Part shown: in pieces, positions 54,724 through 63,067 of the stretch
Layout of the letters: each line of letters begins with the position of its first letter
Position numbering within the stretch: the stretch's first letter is position 1
DNA from: NORP309 sp045107085
GTDB taxonomy: Bacteria; Pseudomonadota; Gammaproteobacteria; Xanthomonadales; Marinicellaceae
Direction of reading: 5' to 3'
Assembly (NCBI GenBank): GCA_045107085.1
Contig: JBGCFT010000094.1
Location: 1 to 64,000, forward strand
DNA: 64,000 nucleotides
Notes under the pieces: model-generated
Told to the model about the DNA's origin: nothing
Seen by the model: only the letters and a program-made list of their open reading frames with translations
Database searches by the model: none
Program-made: the position numbers and the translations under genes

Positions 54724-56037
54724 ATGACAACGAACTTTACAGATAAAATAGCAGTAAGCCAACTTAGAGTTGGTATGTATATTAGCAAACTCGATCGTCC
54801 ATGGTTAGAAACTCCTTTCCCATTTCAAGGCTTTTATCTTAGAACCACACATGAAGTAAATGAAGTCAAAGGTTTTTGTAAATACGTTTACATAGATGGT
54901 CAAAAAGGTGTTCAAGCGTACAAAGAATCAGAAATAAGCAAACCTTCTCCTCTTTTAGTCAGAGAAAAATCTAATAAAACAAGTTGTGTACAAGCTTCTG
55001 ATCTTAAAAAAATCAATATCAATATTGGTAAATACGAAAAAAACACAAAGCCTTTCAAAAAAGAAATCAATAATGCAAAAGTATTATTTTCGGACTTGTC
55101 TCGTTCTGTAGAGCAGATTAGTTTCAATATCAGAGTTGGAAAAACATTAAATATTGCAAAAACAAAAGAACTCACACGTTCAGTTGTTAAAAGTGTCATC
55201 AGCAATCCAAATACGATGATTTGGCTTAGTCGATTAAAAGACAAAGGCGATTATACTTATAACCATTCATTGCGTTCTAGTGTTTTGGCAACTGTTTTTG
55301 GAAGATATTTAGGACTTTCAGAAAATGAATTGATTACCTTAGCCTCTGGAGTGCTGTTAGCTGACATAGGTAAAACAAAAATCAAAAGATCAATGCTCAA
55401 TAGCAGCGAAGAACTCTCTAAATCAGATATGATTTTAATGAAGAGTCATGTTGAGTTGGGTGTTGAAATGTTAGCTAAAGAAAATAACATTGATCATACA
55501 ATTTTGGTAATTGCCGAAACGCATCATGAAAGATACAATGGTACAGGATACCCTTATGGTCTTGTAGGAACTGAGATTCCATTTTTTGGACAAATAGCTG
55601 GATTAGTTGATGTGTTTGATGCGATAACTAGCAAAAAATCTTATGGAAAACACTACACACCTGCACAAGCAATGGATTGGCTTTATGGACAGAAAAATAA
55701 ATTATTCGCCAGTAAACTCATAGATGATTTCGTACAAGCCATTGGATTATATCCACCTGGAACAATTGTTGAATTAACTGATGAGTCAATCGGTTTGGTT
55801 GTATCACATAATCCTGAAAAACGTTTAAGACCGGAAATATTTTTATTGAAAAATGGAAATAAGGAAAAAGTTAAATCACATAAAACCATAGATTTATCTA
55901 AAAGAGCGTTTATGTCAAAAATTGATAGACCTATGGTAAGAAAAGCCATACTACCTGAAGACATAAATTTATCAGGTTCAAAAATTTCTCAAGCCATTGA
56001 AAATAACAATAAAGTAAGAAAAGCTTTATTTGGATAA
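54724..56037 (+). CDS. DUF3391/HD-GYP protein with altered HD motif
   Basis: 437 residues. An N-terminal DUF3391 domain (about 8-130, VSQLRVGMYISKLDRPW) precedes an HD-GYP domain. First His is His181 (YNHSLRS), but the signature HD reads Ala213-Asp214 in LLADIGKTKI. The GYP segment HHERYNGTGYP (267-277) and VDVFDAI are intact. Canonical HD-GYPs hydrolyse c-di-GMP with a di- or tri-metal site, so loss of the HD His may weaken or remove activity; other DUF3391 members also vary here. It has a repeat-rich upstream region and its own terminator. Confidence 0.9.
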   Translation: MTTNFTDKIAVSQLRVGMYISKLDRPWLETPFPFQGFYLRTTHEVNEVKGFCKYVYIDGQKGVQAYKESEISKPSPLLVREKSNKTSCVQASDLKKININIGKYEKNTKPFKKEINNAKVLFSDLSRSVEQISFNIRVGKTLNIAKTKELTRSVVKSVISNPNTMIWLSRLKDKGDYTYNHSLRSSVLATVFGRYLGLSENELITLASGVLLADIGKTKIKRSMLNSSEELSKSDMILMKSHVELGVEMLAKENNIDHTILVIAETHHERYNGTGYPYGLVGTEIPFFGQIAGLVDVFDAITSKKSYGKHYTPAQAMDWLYGQKNKLFASKLIDDFVQAIGLYPPGTIVELTDESIGLVVSHNPEKRLRPEIFLLKNGNKEKVKSHKTIDLSKRAFMSKIDRPMVRKAILPEDINLSGSKISQAIENNNKVRKALFG

Positions 56038-56060
56038 GAATTTGAAAAATTATAGTTCGT

Positions 56061-56089
56061 AAAAGCCTTTTAATTAAGGCTTTTTTTTT
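56061..56089 (+). terminator. terminator after the HD-GYP gene
   Basis: Stem AAAAGCCTT / AAGGCTTTT with a six-base loop, followed by a long T-run. Confidence 0.92.
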
Positions 56090-56155
56090 GGTCAAATAAT
56101 TCCAACATCAGATATTGATTGATATAATATTCAAAAATTTAAAAGGCAATAATCC

Positions 56156-56950
56156 ATGAAAAACTATCTGAATTTACTCAATTTACTGCTGAATGATGGC
56201 ACCACAAAAACAGATAGGACCGGTACAGGAACACAAAGTATATTTGGGCACCAAATGCGTTTTGATTTAAATAAAGGTTTTCCACTCGTTACTACAAAAA
56301 AAGTACATCTAAAATCTATCATACATGAACTCTTATGGTTCATATCAGGTGATACAAATATTAAATACTTATCAGAAAATGGAGTAAGAATATGGAACGA
56401 ATGGGCTGATACAGATGGTAATTTGGGTCCAGTTTATGGTCATCAATGGAGATCCTGGCCAGCAAAAAATGGAGGTAGCATTGATCAAATTAAAGTCGTG
56501 ATAGACCAATTAAAAAATACACCTGATTCTAGAAGAATAATTGTGAGCGCTTGGAATGTTGCTGACCTAGAACAAATGGCTCTACCTCCCTGTCATTGCT
56601 TTTTTCAATTTTATGTTGCAGATAACAAGCTTTCTTGTCAACTATATCAACGCAGTGCTGATGTATTTCTCGGCGTACCATTTAATATTGCATCCTATGC
56701 CCTGTTTACAATGATGGTAGCACAAGTATGTGATCTAGAATTGGGAGATTTTGTTCACACTTTAGGCGATGCCCATTTGTATTCAAACCATTTGGAACAA
56801 GCTAAACTACAACTATCCAGAGAAACTTTTGAATTACCTCAAATGGTCATTAATCCCAAAATTAAAAATATATTTGATTTCAAATATGATGATTTCGAAT
56901 TAACAAACTATCAATCTCATCCGCACATAAAAGCAAAAGTGGCCGTTTAA
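56156..56950 (+). CDS. thyA: thymidylate synthase
   Basis: dUMP to dTMP using methylene-tetrahydrofolate. 264 residues, same length as E. coli. Catalytic Cys146 in LPPCHCFFQFYV, RTGTGTQSIFG near the N-terminus, QRSADVFLGVPFNIASY binds dUMP. Forms an operon with folA, which recycles the dihydrofolate it makes. Confidence 0.97.
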   Translation: MKNYLNLLNLLLNDGTTKTDRTGTGTQSIFGHQMRFDLNKGFPLVTTKKVHLKSIIHELLWFISGDTNIKYLSENGVRIWNEWADTDGNLGPVYGHQWRSWPAKNGGSIDQIKVVIDQLKNTPDSRRIIVSAWNVADLEQMALPPCHCFFQFYVADNKLSCQLYQRSADVFLGVPFNIASYALFTMMVAQVCDLELGDFVHTLGDAHLYSNHLEQAKLQLSRETFELPQMVINPKIKNIFDFKYDDFELTNYQSHPHIKAKVAV

Positions 56951-56951
56951 T

Positions 56952-57449
56952 ATGTTGAATAAACTCAATCTTACTTTTATTCTGGCGATGGATAAAAATA
57001 ATTTAATTGGAAGTAACAACGATTTGCCATGGAATCTTCCTGCTGATTTAAAATACTTCAAACAAAAAACACTCAATAAAACTATTTTAATGGGTAGAAA
57101 AACCTGCCAATCATTACCATTTGCTTTGCCTAAGAGAAGAAATATAGTGTTAACAAGAAACATTAACTTTTCTAGAAAAGGCTTTGAAATTATTCATAAA
57201 CTTGATTCTCTAAAAGACCTTTCTGGAGAAGTTATGGTGATTGGGGGATCAATCATTTATAAACTTTTGATGCCTTATGCGACAAAAATTCTTATAACAC
57301 AAATACACCATGAGTTTAATGGAGACACCTATTTTGAATGGAACAAACAAGACTGGCAAATTTCATCAAAGCAAGAAAATAAGTCTGATGAAAACAACCT
57401 ATATGATTTTGATTTTTTAGAATATTTACCCATAAAATCGAATACTTAA
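56952..57449 (+). CDS. folA: dihydrofolate reductase
   Basis: 165 residues. NLIGSNNDLPWNLPADLKYF contains the Met20-loop analogue and the catalytic Asp, ILMGRKTCQSLP and VIGGSIIYKLLMP bind NADPH. One base after the thyA stop. Ends 15 bases from the convergent hydrolase gene with no clear terminator. Confidence 0.95.
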   Translation: MLNKLNLTFILAMDKNNLIGSNNDLPWNLPADLKYFKQKTLNKTILMGRKTCQSLPFALPKRRNIVLTRNINFSRKGFEIIHKLDSLKDLSGEVMVIGGSIIYKLLMPYATKILITQIHHEFNGDTYFEWNKQDWQISSKQENKSDENNLYDFDFLEYLPIKSNT

Positions 57450-57464
57450 TTAATTTTAAAATGA

Positions 57465-58265
57465 TTAATTATTTATAAAATATTTAAATTGATTTATTAA
57501 ATCATCCATATCAGTATTAAATACATCGTTATGCCCCGCCCCTTTGATTAAAAACCTATATTTTTTGCCTGCATATTTATTATAAATTAATTCGCTGTGC
57601 CAAGCTGGAATAACAGTATCTTCATCACCATGTATTATAAACAATGGCTCAGATATCTTAGATATTTTAGATAAATTTTTAAATTTATCGAAGGGCAATA
57701 GAGATAATTTTGTAATAACTCGATAGACAGAAACAAATGGGCTTATCAAGACCAAAGCTTGGCTTTTGTTATTGACAGCTAACTCAGTTGCTGCACCGGT
57801 TCCTATTGATCTGCCAACAATAATTATCTGATTTTCTTTGTATCCAAGTGACAGAGCATTATCAAATAATAGCTGTGCATCTTTATACACATTTTGCTCT
57901 GTGGCTTTACCACCAGACAAACCATATCCACGGTAGTCAAGAGCCATGACAGAAAATCCATGATTATTAAATTTTTCAGCCATGTCACTTAAGAGACCAA
58001 TATCCAAATAATTACCATGAAAGTATAAAATTAAGCTGCTTTCATTTTTTGATTGCCAAAATCTAGTAGCTAATGTTACACCGTCATCAGATTGTAATAG
58101 CTTTAAGCCCTCTAAGTTCTCATTATAAGTAGTTTGATCATATGGAAACATCAATTTGTCAGACATAAAATATGCCATAAGAATAAATAACAAATATATT
58201 AATAGAGAAGAGGATATGAGTCTCTTAACACTCCATTTACCCATAATTTTCTTAGAAAAATTCAT
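57465..58265 (-). CDS. alpha/beta hydrolase (BEM46-like)
   Basis: 266 residues with an N-terminal membrane anchor (LISSSLLIYLLFILMAYFM). Nucleophile Ser in IIVGRSIGTGAA, Asp in IHGDEDTVIP, His in GAGHNDVF, so the triad is complete. LDYRGYGLSGG is the oxyanion region. Probably faces the periplasm. Substrate unknown; serine-esterase activity is likely from the fold. It lies downstream of kdsB on the same strand. Confidence 0.85.
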   Translation of the reverse strand: MNFSKKIMGKWSVKRLISSSLLIYLLFILMAYFMSDKLMFPYDQTTYNENLEGLKLLQSDDGVTLATRFWQSKNESSLILYFHGNYLDIGLLSDMAEKFNNHGFSVMALDYRGYGLSGGKATEQNVYKDAQLLFDNALSLGYKENQIIIVGRSIGTGAATELAVNNKSQALVLISPFVSVYRVITKLSLLPFDKFKNLSKISKISEPLFIIHGDEDTVIPAWHSELIYNKYAGKKYRFLIKGAGHNDVFNTDMDDLINQFKYFINN

Positions 58266-58314
58266 TGCATAGACTACTGTTTGATTTAAAATTATGACAA
58301 GGTTGACAATAGAT

Positions 58315-59067
58315 TTAGATCAATTGTTCAAATTTCAATAAATCTTCTGGTGTATCAATTCCGTGAGGCATAGATTTCAAGGCTTTTTGAGCAATTATTC
58401 TATAGCCGTTAGACATGGCTCTTAGTTGCTCTAATGATTCTGTACATTCAAGTTTAGAAGGTTCTAATTTTGAAAAGCTTTTTAAAAAACTAGCTCTGTA
58501 AGCGTACAAACCTATATGGTGTTTATAAGTGATATTTTTATCTAACTGATTTGTCCCAAAAGTATCTCTTGAATAAGGCATGGCAGATCGAGAAAAATAC
58601 AATGCGTAATTATCATTATCTGTCACTAACTTGACGTTATTAGGATTGATTAAATCATCATAACTTTCAATTTTTTGATACAGTGTAGATATAGAAGCCA
58701 TAGGGTTATTAATTAATGCCTTGATTAATTGTTCAATATTTTGTTTTGGTGTCAATGGTTCATCACCTTGATAATTAACAACGACAGTATCATCTGACCA
58801 CGCCAATTTATTGGCCACTTCCGCAATTCTGTCCGTGCCTGAATTGTGTTTAGGATCTGTCATAACAGCATCATAACCAAAACTTTCAACGACATTGAAT
58901 ATTCTCATGTCATCAGTGGCCACAATCATCTGTTTAGCTTGTATTCGTTTTGCTGATTCTATGGCCCAGATAATTAAGGGTTTACCAGCTATTTCAATCA
59001 AAGGCTTACCTGGCAAACGAGAGGATTGAAAACGAGCAGGAATACAAATCACTGTATCAGAAGTCAT
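58315..59067 (-). CDS. kdsB: CMP-KDO synthetase
   Basis: 3-deoxy-manno-octulosonate cytidylyltransferase, activating KDO for the LPS inner core. 250 residues with IPARFQSSRLPGKPL, ATDD and VNYQGDEPL motifs. Start overlaps lpxK stop (ATGA). Member of the exbB-exbD-msbA-lpxK-kdsB operon. Confidence 0.96.
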   Translation of the reverse strand: MTSDTVICIPARFQSSRLPGKPLIEIAGKPLIIWAIESAKRIQAKQMIVATDDMRIFNVVESFGYDAVMTDPKHNSGTDRIAEVANKLAWSDDTVVVNYQGDEPLTPKQNIEQLIKALINNPMASISTLYQKIESYDDLINPNNVKLVTDNDNYALYFSRSAMPYSRDTFGTNQLDKNITYKHHIGLYAYRASFLKSFSKLEPSKLECTESLEQLRAMSNGYRIIAQKALKSMPHGIDTPEDLLKFEQLI

Positions 59068-60065
59068 TTATTTAAAACTCCTTTTATTAATTTCATTATG
59101 GCTTGGTTGGTATGTTTTTTAACCACTAATTTTAATACAACAACCCAAACATTATTTAACTGCATTTCTTGGCATTTTACTGCATCTTTTTCGGTAATAA
59201 ATATAGGGTCATCATTATCAAAATCAAAATGATTTTCAGTCAATATTTCATGATCATTTAATGGATTTTTAATCACAGCAAGTCCTTGATTGGATAACAT
59301 GTTAAAAAAACTTCCTGGATGTGCAATCCCAGCAATGGCATTGATGTGTTGATTTCTAAAAGACTCAATAGACTTTTGATTTTTAATATCACCCAATGCA
59401 TAAACCATCAAAGGTTCATATTCAAAATAATGTTCATTTTCTTTTTTTCCTTTGTAAATAACCAAATCAACTGTGTCTAAACGGTTGACTTGCTCCCTAA
59501 GTGGCCCAGCAGGTAATAATTTTTTATTTCCAAGGCCATATTTAGCGTCTATCAAAACAAACTCTAAGTCTCTGTGCAAAGCATAATGTTGAAGACCATC
59601 ATCTGCAATGATAATATCTACCCTGTAGTCAAGTAATAATTTCTTTGCCGCTTTGTACCTGTTCTTTCCTACAAAAACCGGAGCATTGGTATGTTTTGCA
59701 ATAAGTAAAGCCTCATCACCACTGGCTTTTGATGAAGTTTGTGGAATAACAAGCATGGGTTCATGCTCTCTTCTTCCTCCATAACCCCTTGAAACTACGC
59801 CAACTTTTATACCTTGAGACTGTAATTGATTTACTAACCAAATCACCATGGGAGTTTTTCCTACTCCACCAACAGATATATTTCCAACAATAACAACCGG
59901 ACATTTTACCTTTTGAGTTTTTAATACTCCCATAGAATAGAGTTTTTTTCTGGTTTTGCTTACAGAGCCAAATATGCGAGATAACATTTTGTAAATGAGT
60001 GGAATATTTTTCCCTTTGTACCAAATTTTATTGAGATTTTGTTGTTTGGTTTGCGTCATTGTCAT
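59064..60065 (-). CDS. lpxK: tetraacyldisaccharide 4'-kinase
   Basis: Phosphorylates the 4' position in lipid A synthesis at the inner membrane. 333 residues. P-loop VGNISVGGVGKTPMV, IIADDGLQHYAL, and FITEKDAVKC motifs. The ATG at 60065 overlaps the msbA stop (ATGA). Confidence 0.96.
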   Translation of the reverse strand: MTMTQTKQQNLNKIWYKGKNIPLIYKMLSRIFGSVSKTRKKLYSMGVLKTQKVKCPVVIVGNISVGGVGKTPMVIWLVNQLQSQGIKVGVVSRGYGGRREHEPMLVIPQTSSKASGDEALLIAKHTNAPVFVGKNRYKAAKKLLLDYRVDIIIADDGLQHYALHRDLEFVLIDAKYGLGNKKLLPAGPLREQVNRLDTVDLVIYKGKKENEHYFEYEPLMVYALGDIKNQKSIESFRNQHINAIAGIAHPGSFFNMLSNQGLAVIKNPLNDHEILTENHFDFDNDDPIFITEKDAVKCQEMQLNNVWVVVLKLVVKKHTNQAIMKLIKGVLNK

Positions 60066-61807
60066 TCTGATGATGCTTGAATTTGGTGTAATTTTGCATA
60101 GATACCATTTTGGGTAATTAATTGTTGATGACTGCCCTCTTCTGATATTTGTCCATTGTTCAATACCACGACATTATCAGCTTTTTCAATGGTGGATAAA
60201 CGGTGAGCAATAACAAGCGTTGTGCGTCCTATCATGACTCTTTCTAAGGCAATTTGAATGAGTTTTTCAGATTCAGAATCCAATGCAGAAGTGGCTTCAT
60301 CAAGGATGAGTAAAGGTGCATCTTTCAATATCGCTCTGGCTATGGCAATTCTTTGCCTTTGACCTCCTGATAACCTTGTGCCATTTTCGCCAAGTAAAGT
60401 TTCAAAACCTTCCGGTAATTGTTGAATAAAATCATAGGCATTGGCTTGTTTAGCTGCCTGTATAATTTCATCTAAGCTAGATGACTTATTCGAACCATAG
60501 GCAATATTATTTGCTACCGAATCATTAAAAAGTACTACATTTTGATCAACAAATGCGATGTGGTCTCTAATACTGTCTAACGTATAATCATTAAGGTCTT
60601 TATCATTAATCATGATCTTGCCTTGAGAAGAAGGATAAAAACGTGGCACCAAGTTTACTAATGAGCTTTTACCTCCGCCAGATTGACCAACAAAAGCTAC
60701 TGTCTGTCCTGAAATTATATCTAAATTTATGTTTTTTAATGCTTGCGTTCCATCCTCATAAGTAAATGATAAATCTTCAAATTGAATTGAAATTTTATCA
60801 GCTTTGAGTTTATTTTTACCTTCATCTTTTTCTGCCTCATGGTCCAAAATATAAAAGACGCTATCGGCTGCTGCCAAGGTTTTTTGAATCGTAGCACTTG
60901 AGTCTGCTAACCTTTTCAAAGGTGGCAACATGGCCATCATTGCACCAATGAATGACATAAATTTTCCACCAGTCCATTCATTAATGGCATCAGGAACCGT
61001 TGCAAAATAAATAATTAAAGCCAATGCACAAGCAGTTAAAATTTGAACTATACTAGAAGATAAAGCTCTGGTTGCTACAACCTTCATGTTTAAACTTCTG
61101 TTTTTATTGTTTACTTTGAGAAAGCGTTTGGCTTCATCCTCTTGAGCTGAAAATACCCGCACAACCTTCTGGCCTTTAACAACCTCTTCAACGACTTCAC
61201 TAACACCACTCATGGAGTTTTGAATGCCATGACTAATTTTTCTAAAACGTTTATTTACAATTGAAATGATCAAAGCAACTATCGGGAGTAAAACAAAAAC
61301 AACCAAAGTTAAATGCACTGACTGATATAACATCACTGCAAATAATACGAGTATTGTCAGCAGATCTCTTATAATAACAATGACAGTTGTTGATACACCC
61401 ATGGCCATCATTTCAATATCAAAAGTCATCCTCGAAATTAAACCAGCAGATGATTCTTTATCAAAAAATGAAGTCGGTAATTTTAAATACTTGGTGAAAA
61501 CAAGTTGGCGCATATCTGTAATCACTTTTCGTCCCACCCAATTTAAGCCATAAGTTGCTAAGTAATTACCAATCCCCCGAAGAATGAACATGAATACAAT
61601 AATCCACGGAAGTATTTTAATATAAGTTAAGTTTTTTTGATCAAATATATCATCTATAAGATACTCAAACATCAACATAAATGCACCTTGTACCAACGCA
61701 TCTAGCATAACACCAAAAATTGCTATTGACAGAACAAGCTTATATGGCTTCGCATATTGCCATACTCGACTGAAGGAGGTTTTTTTATGTATTGAAGATA
61801 ATGACAT
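60062..61807 (-). CDS. msbA: lipid A flippase MsbA
   Basis: 581-residue ABC half-transporter with six TM helices (about 20-310) and an ATPase having GQSGGGKSSL, LSGGQRQRIAIARA, LLILDEATSA and IAHRLSTIE. Adjacent lpxK and kdsB make the lipid A-core flippase assignment secure. Follows exbD after three bases. Confidence 0.95.
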   Translation of the reverse strand: MSLSSIHKKTSFSRVWQYAKPYKLVLSIAIFGVMLDALVQGAFMLMFEYLIDDIFDQKNLTYIKILPWIIVFMFILRGIGNYLATYGLNWVGRKVITDMRQLVFTKYLKLPTSFFDKESSAGLISRMTFDIEMMAMGVSTTVIVIIRDLLTILVLFAVMLYQSVHLTLVVFVLLPIVALIISIVNKRFRKISHGIQNSMSGVSEVVEEVVKGQKVVRVFSAQEDEAKRFLKVNNKNRSLNMKVVATRALSSSIVQILTACALALIIYFATVPDAINEWTGGKFMSFIGAMMAMLPPLKRLADSSATIQKTLAAADSVFYILDHEAEKDEGKNKLKADKISIQFEDLSFTYEDGTQALKNINLDIISGQTVAFVGQSGGGKSSLVNLVPRFYPSSQGKIMINDKDLNDYTLDSIRDHIAFVDQNVVLFNDSVANNIAYGSNKSSSLDEIIQAAKQANAYDFIQQLPEGFETLLGENGTRLSGGQRQRIAIARAILKDAPLLILDEATSALDSESEKLIQIALERVMIGRTTLVIAHRLSTIEKADNVVVLNNGQISEEGSHQQLITQNGIYAKLHQIQASSE

Positions 61808-61810
61808 TAA

Positions 61811-62224
61811 TTATTGGCTAGGAGTGGTCGCTATTGACACACTGGTAAAACCCATATCTGCTAATACATCCATTACAGTCACGACATATTTATGGGCTGC
61901 ATTTTCATCAGCTCTTATAATGACAGGAGGTTTTTCTTGGTCTTTAATCATCCGGCTTAAACTTGATGAAATGTTTTCATATTGAGAATTTACCAATTCA
62001 TTGTTGTTCAAAAAAATACTGCCTTTTTGATCTATTGATATAATGAGTTGTTCATTGGAACTGGCATTAACTTTTTCAGTGGCCTCTGGTAGTTCTATTT
62101 TTAATTTGGCTTGCTTTTCAAAGGTTGTTGTCACCATAAAAAAAATAAGAAGTAAAAACACCACATCAATTAATGATGTCATGTTAAGTTTTGGACCTGA
62201 GTTATTTTCGTCAGTAAATTTCAT
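61811..62224 (-). CDS. exbD: ExbD-type biopolymer transport protein
   Basis: 137 residues, one TM helix with the proton-path Asp in MTSLIDVVFLLLIFFMV, and a periplasmic domain ending in ADMGFTSVSIAT. Works with ExbB to energise an outer-membrane process via TonB or similar. No tonB in the window; no Fur box seen upstream of exbB. Confidence 0.9.
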   Translation of the reverse strand: MKFTDENNSGPKLNMTSLIDVVFLLLIFFMVTTTFEKQAKLKIELPEATEKVNASSNEQLIISIDQKGSIFLNNNELVNSQYENISSSLSRMIKDQEKPPVIIRADENAAHKYVVTVMDVLADMGFTSVSIATTPSQ

Positions 62225-62228
62225 TTAT

Positions 62229-62837
62229 TCACTTCTTGTTATCATGAATAGAATCAATTAAGTCCATCACTTGTTTTTCGATAACAATGGTTTGATCAAT
62301 AATCTTTGTTTTAAAGTGACGGTGAAATAACATCGCAGGAATAGCCACAACCAAACCAGCTGCCGTCGTAATTAAAGCTTGAGAAATACCTGAAGCCAAA
62401 TGTGCAGCATCACCTACACCATTGACATTAATGGCAGCAAAAACCTTAATCATGCCGATAACTGTACCTAAAAGTCCTAATAATGGAGAAACTTCAGCAA
62501 TCACGGATAACCAATTCAAGGGTTTTTCCATTTTGTGTACGGCATGTCTACCCGCATCTTCAACTGTTTCAACAATGGCTTCTCTGGGTAACTCCCTATT
62601 TTTTAACGCCGAACTCATCACATATCCCAGTGGGGAATTTTCCTCTAATTTAGCAATATGTTTGGCATCTAAATGTCTTGATTTTGACCATTTGATTACT
62701 TGGTCTTTTAATTCTGTTGGTATGATTTCTTTATCACGTAAAGACCAAAATCTTTCACCAACAATCATCATTGCCAATGCCATAAGCACCAATATGAAAA
62801 CCATGACCACGCCACCTGAACTGACTATATCAAGCAT
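62229..62837 (-). CDS. exbB: ExbB-type MotA/TolQ/ExbB proton channel protein
   Basis: 202 residues from the ATG at 62837, chosen because GGAG lies 11 bases upstream; TTG at 62852 is within the leader. Three TM helices, with SPLLGLLGTVIGMIKVF and ALITTAAGLVVAIPAMLF typical of the family. First gene of exbB-exbD-msbA-lpxK-kdsB. Confidence 0.9.
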   Translation of the reverse strand: MLDIVSSGGVVMVFILVLMALAMMIVGERFWSLRDKEIIPTELKDQVIKWSKSRHLDAKHIAKLEENSPLGYVMSSALKNRELPREAIVETVEDAGRHAVHKMEKPLNWLSVIAEVSPLLGLLGTVIGMIKVFAAINVNGVGDAAHLASGISQALITTAAGLVVAIPAMLFHRHFKTKIIDQTIVIEKQVMDLIDSIHDNKK

Positions 62838-63054
62838 TAAATTTTTCTCCAAAAGAATTTCAGTTGGATATTATAATAATAAATGTTTTAATTGTGTTAA
62901 ATAGTTATGCTTTTTGTTGTTTTAATTTAGTATCAATTTGAGTTAGTAATTGTGATCTCATCATATCTTGGAGATTTTTTATTTAAACTTTTACTCCATA
63001 CTCTTGTAATTTAAAATTAATTCAATAATTTTAAGATGAGAATTATTGTCATGT

Positions 63055-63060
63055 TATAAT
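63055..63060 (+). promoter_or_regulatory. -10 element of mccB, possibly leaderless
   Basis: TATAAT ends eight bases before the A of the ATG, so transcription would start at or next to the start codon. A weak TTAAGA (63031-63036) at 18 bases may be the -35. No ribosome site is possible in the short leader. Confidence 0.5.
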
Positions 63061-63067
63061 CCGCAAA

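Noticed and set aside
62838..63067. Fur box in front of exbB
   Set aside because: No GATAATGATAATCATTATC-like 19-mer seen; iron control of exbB-exbD is not supported by sequence here.
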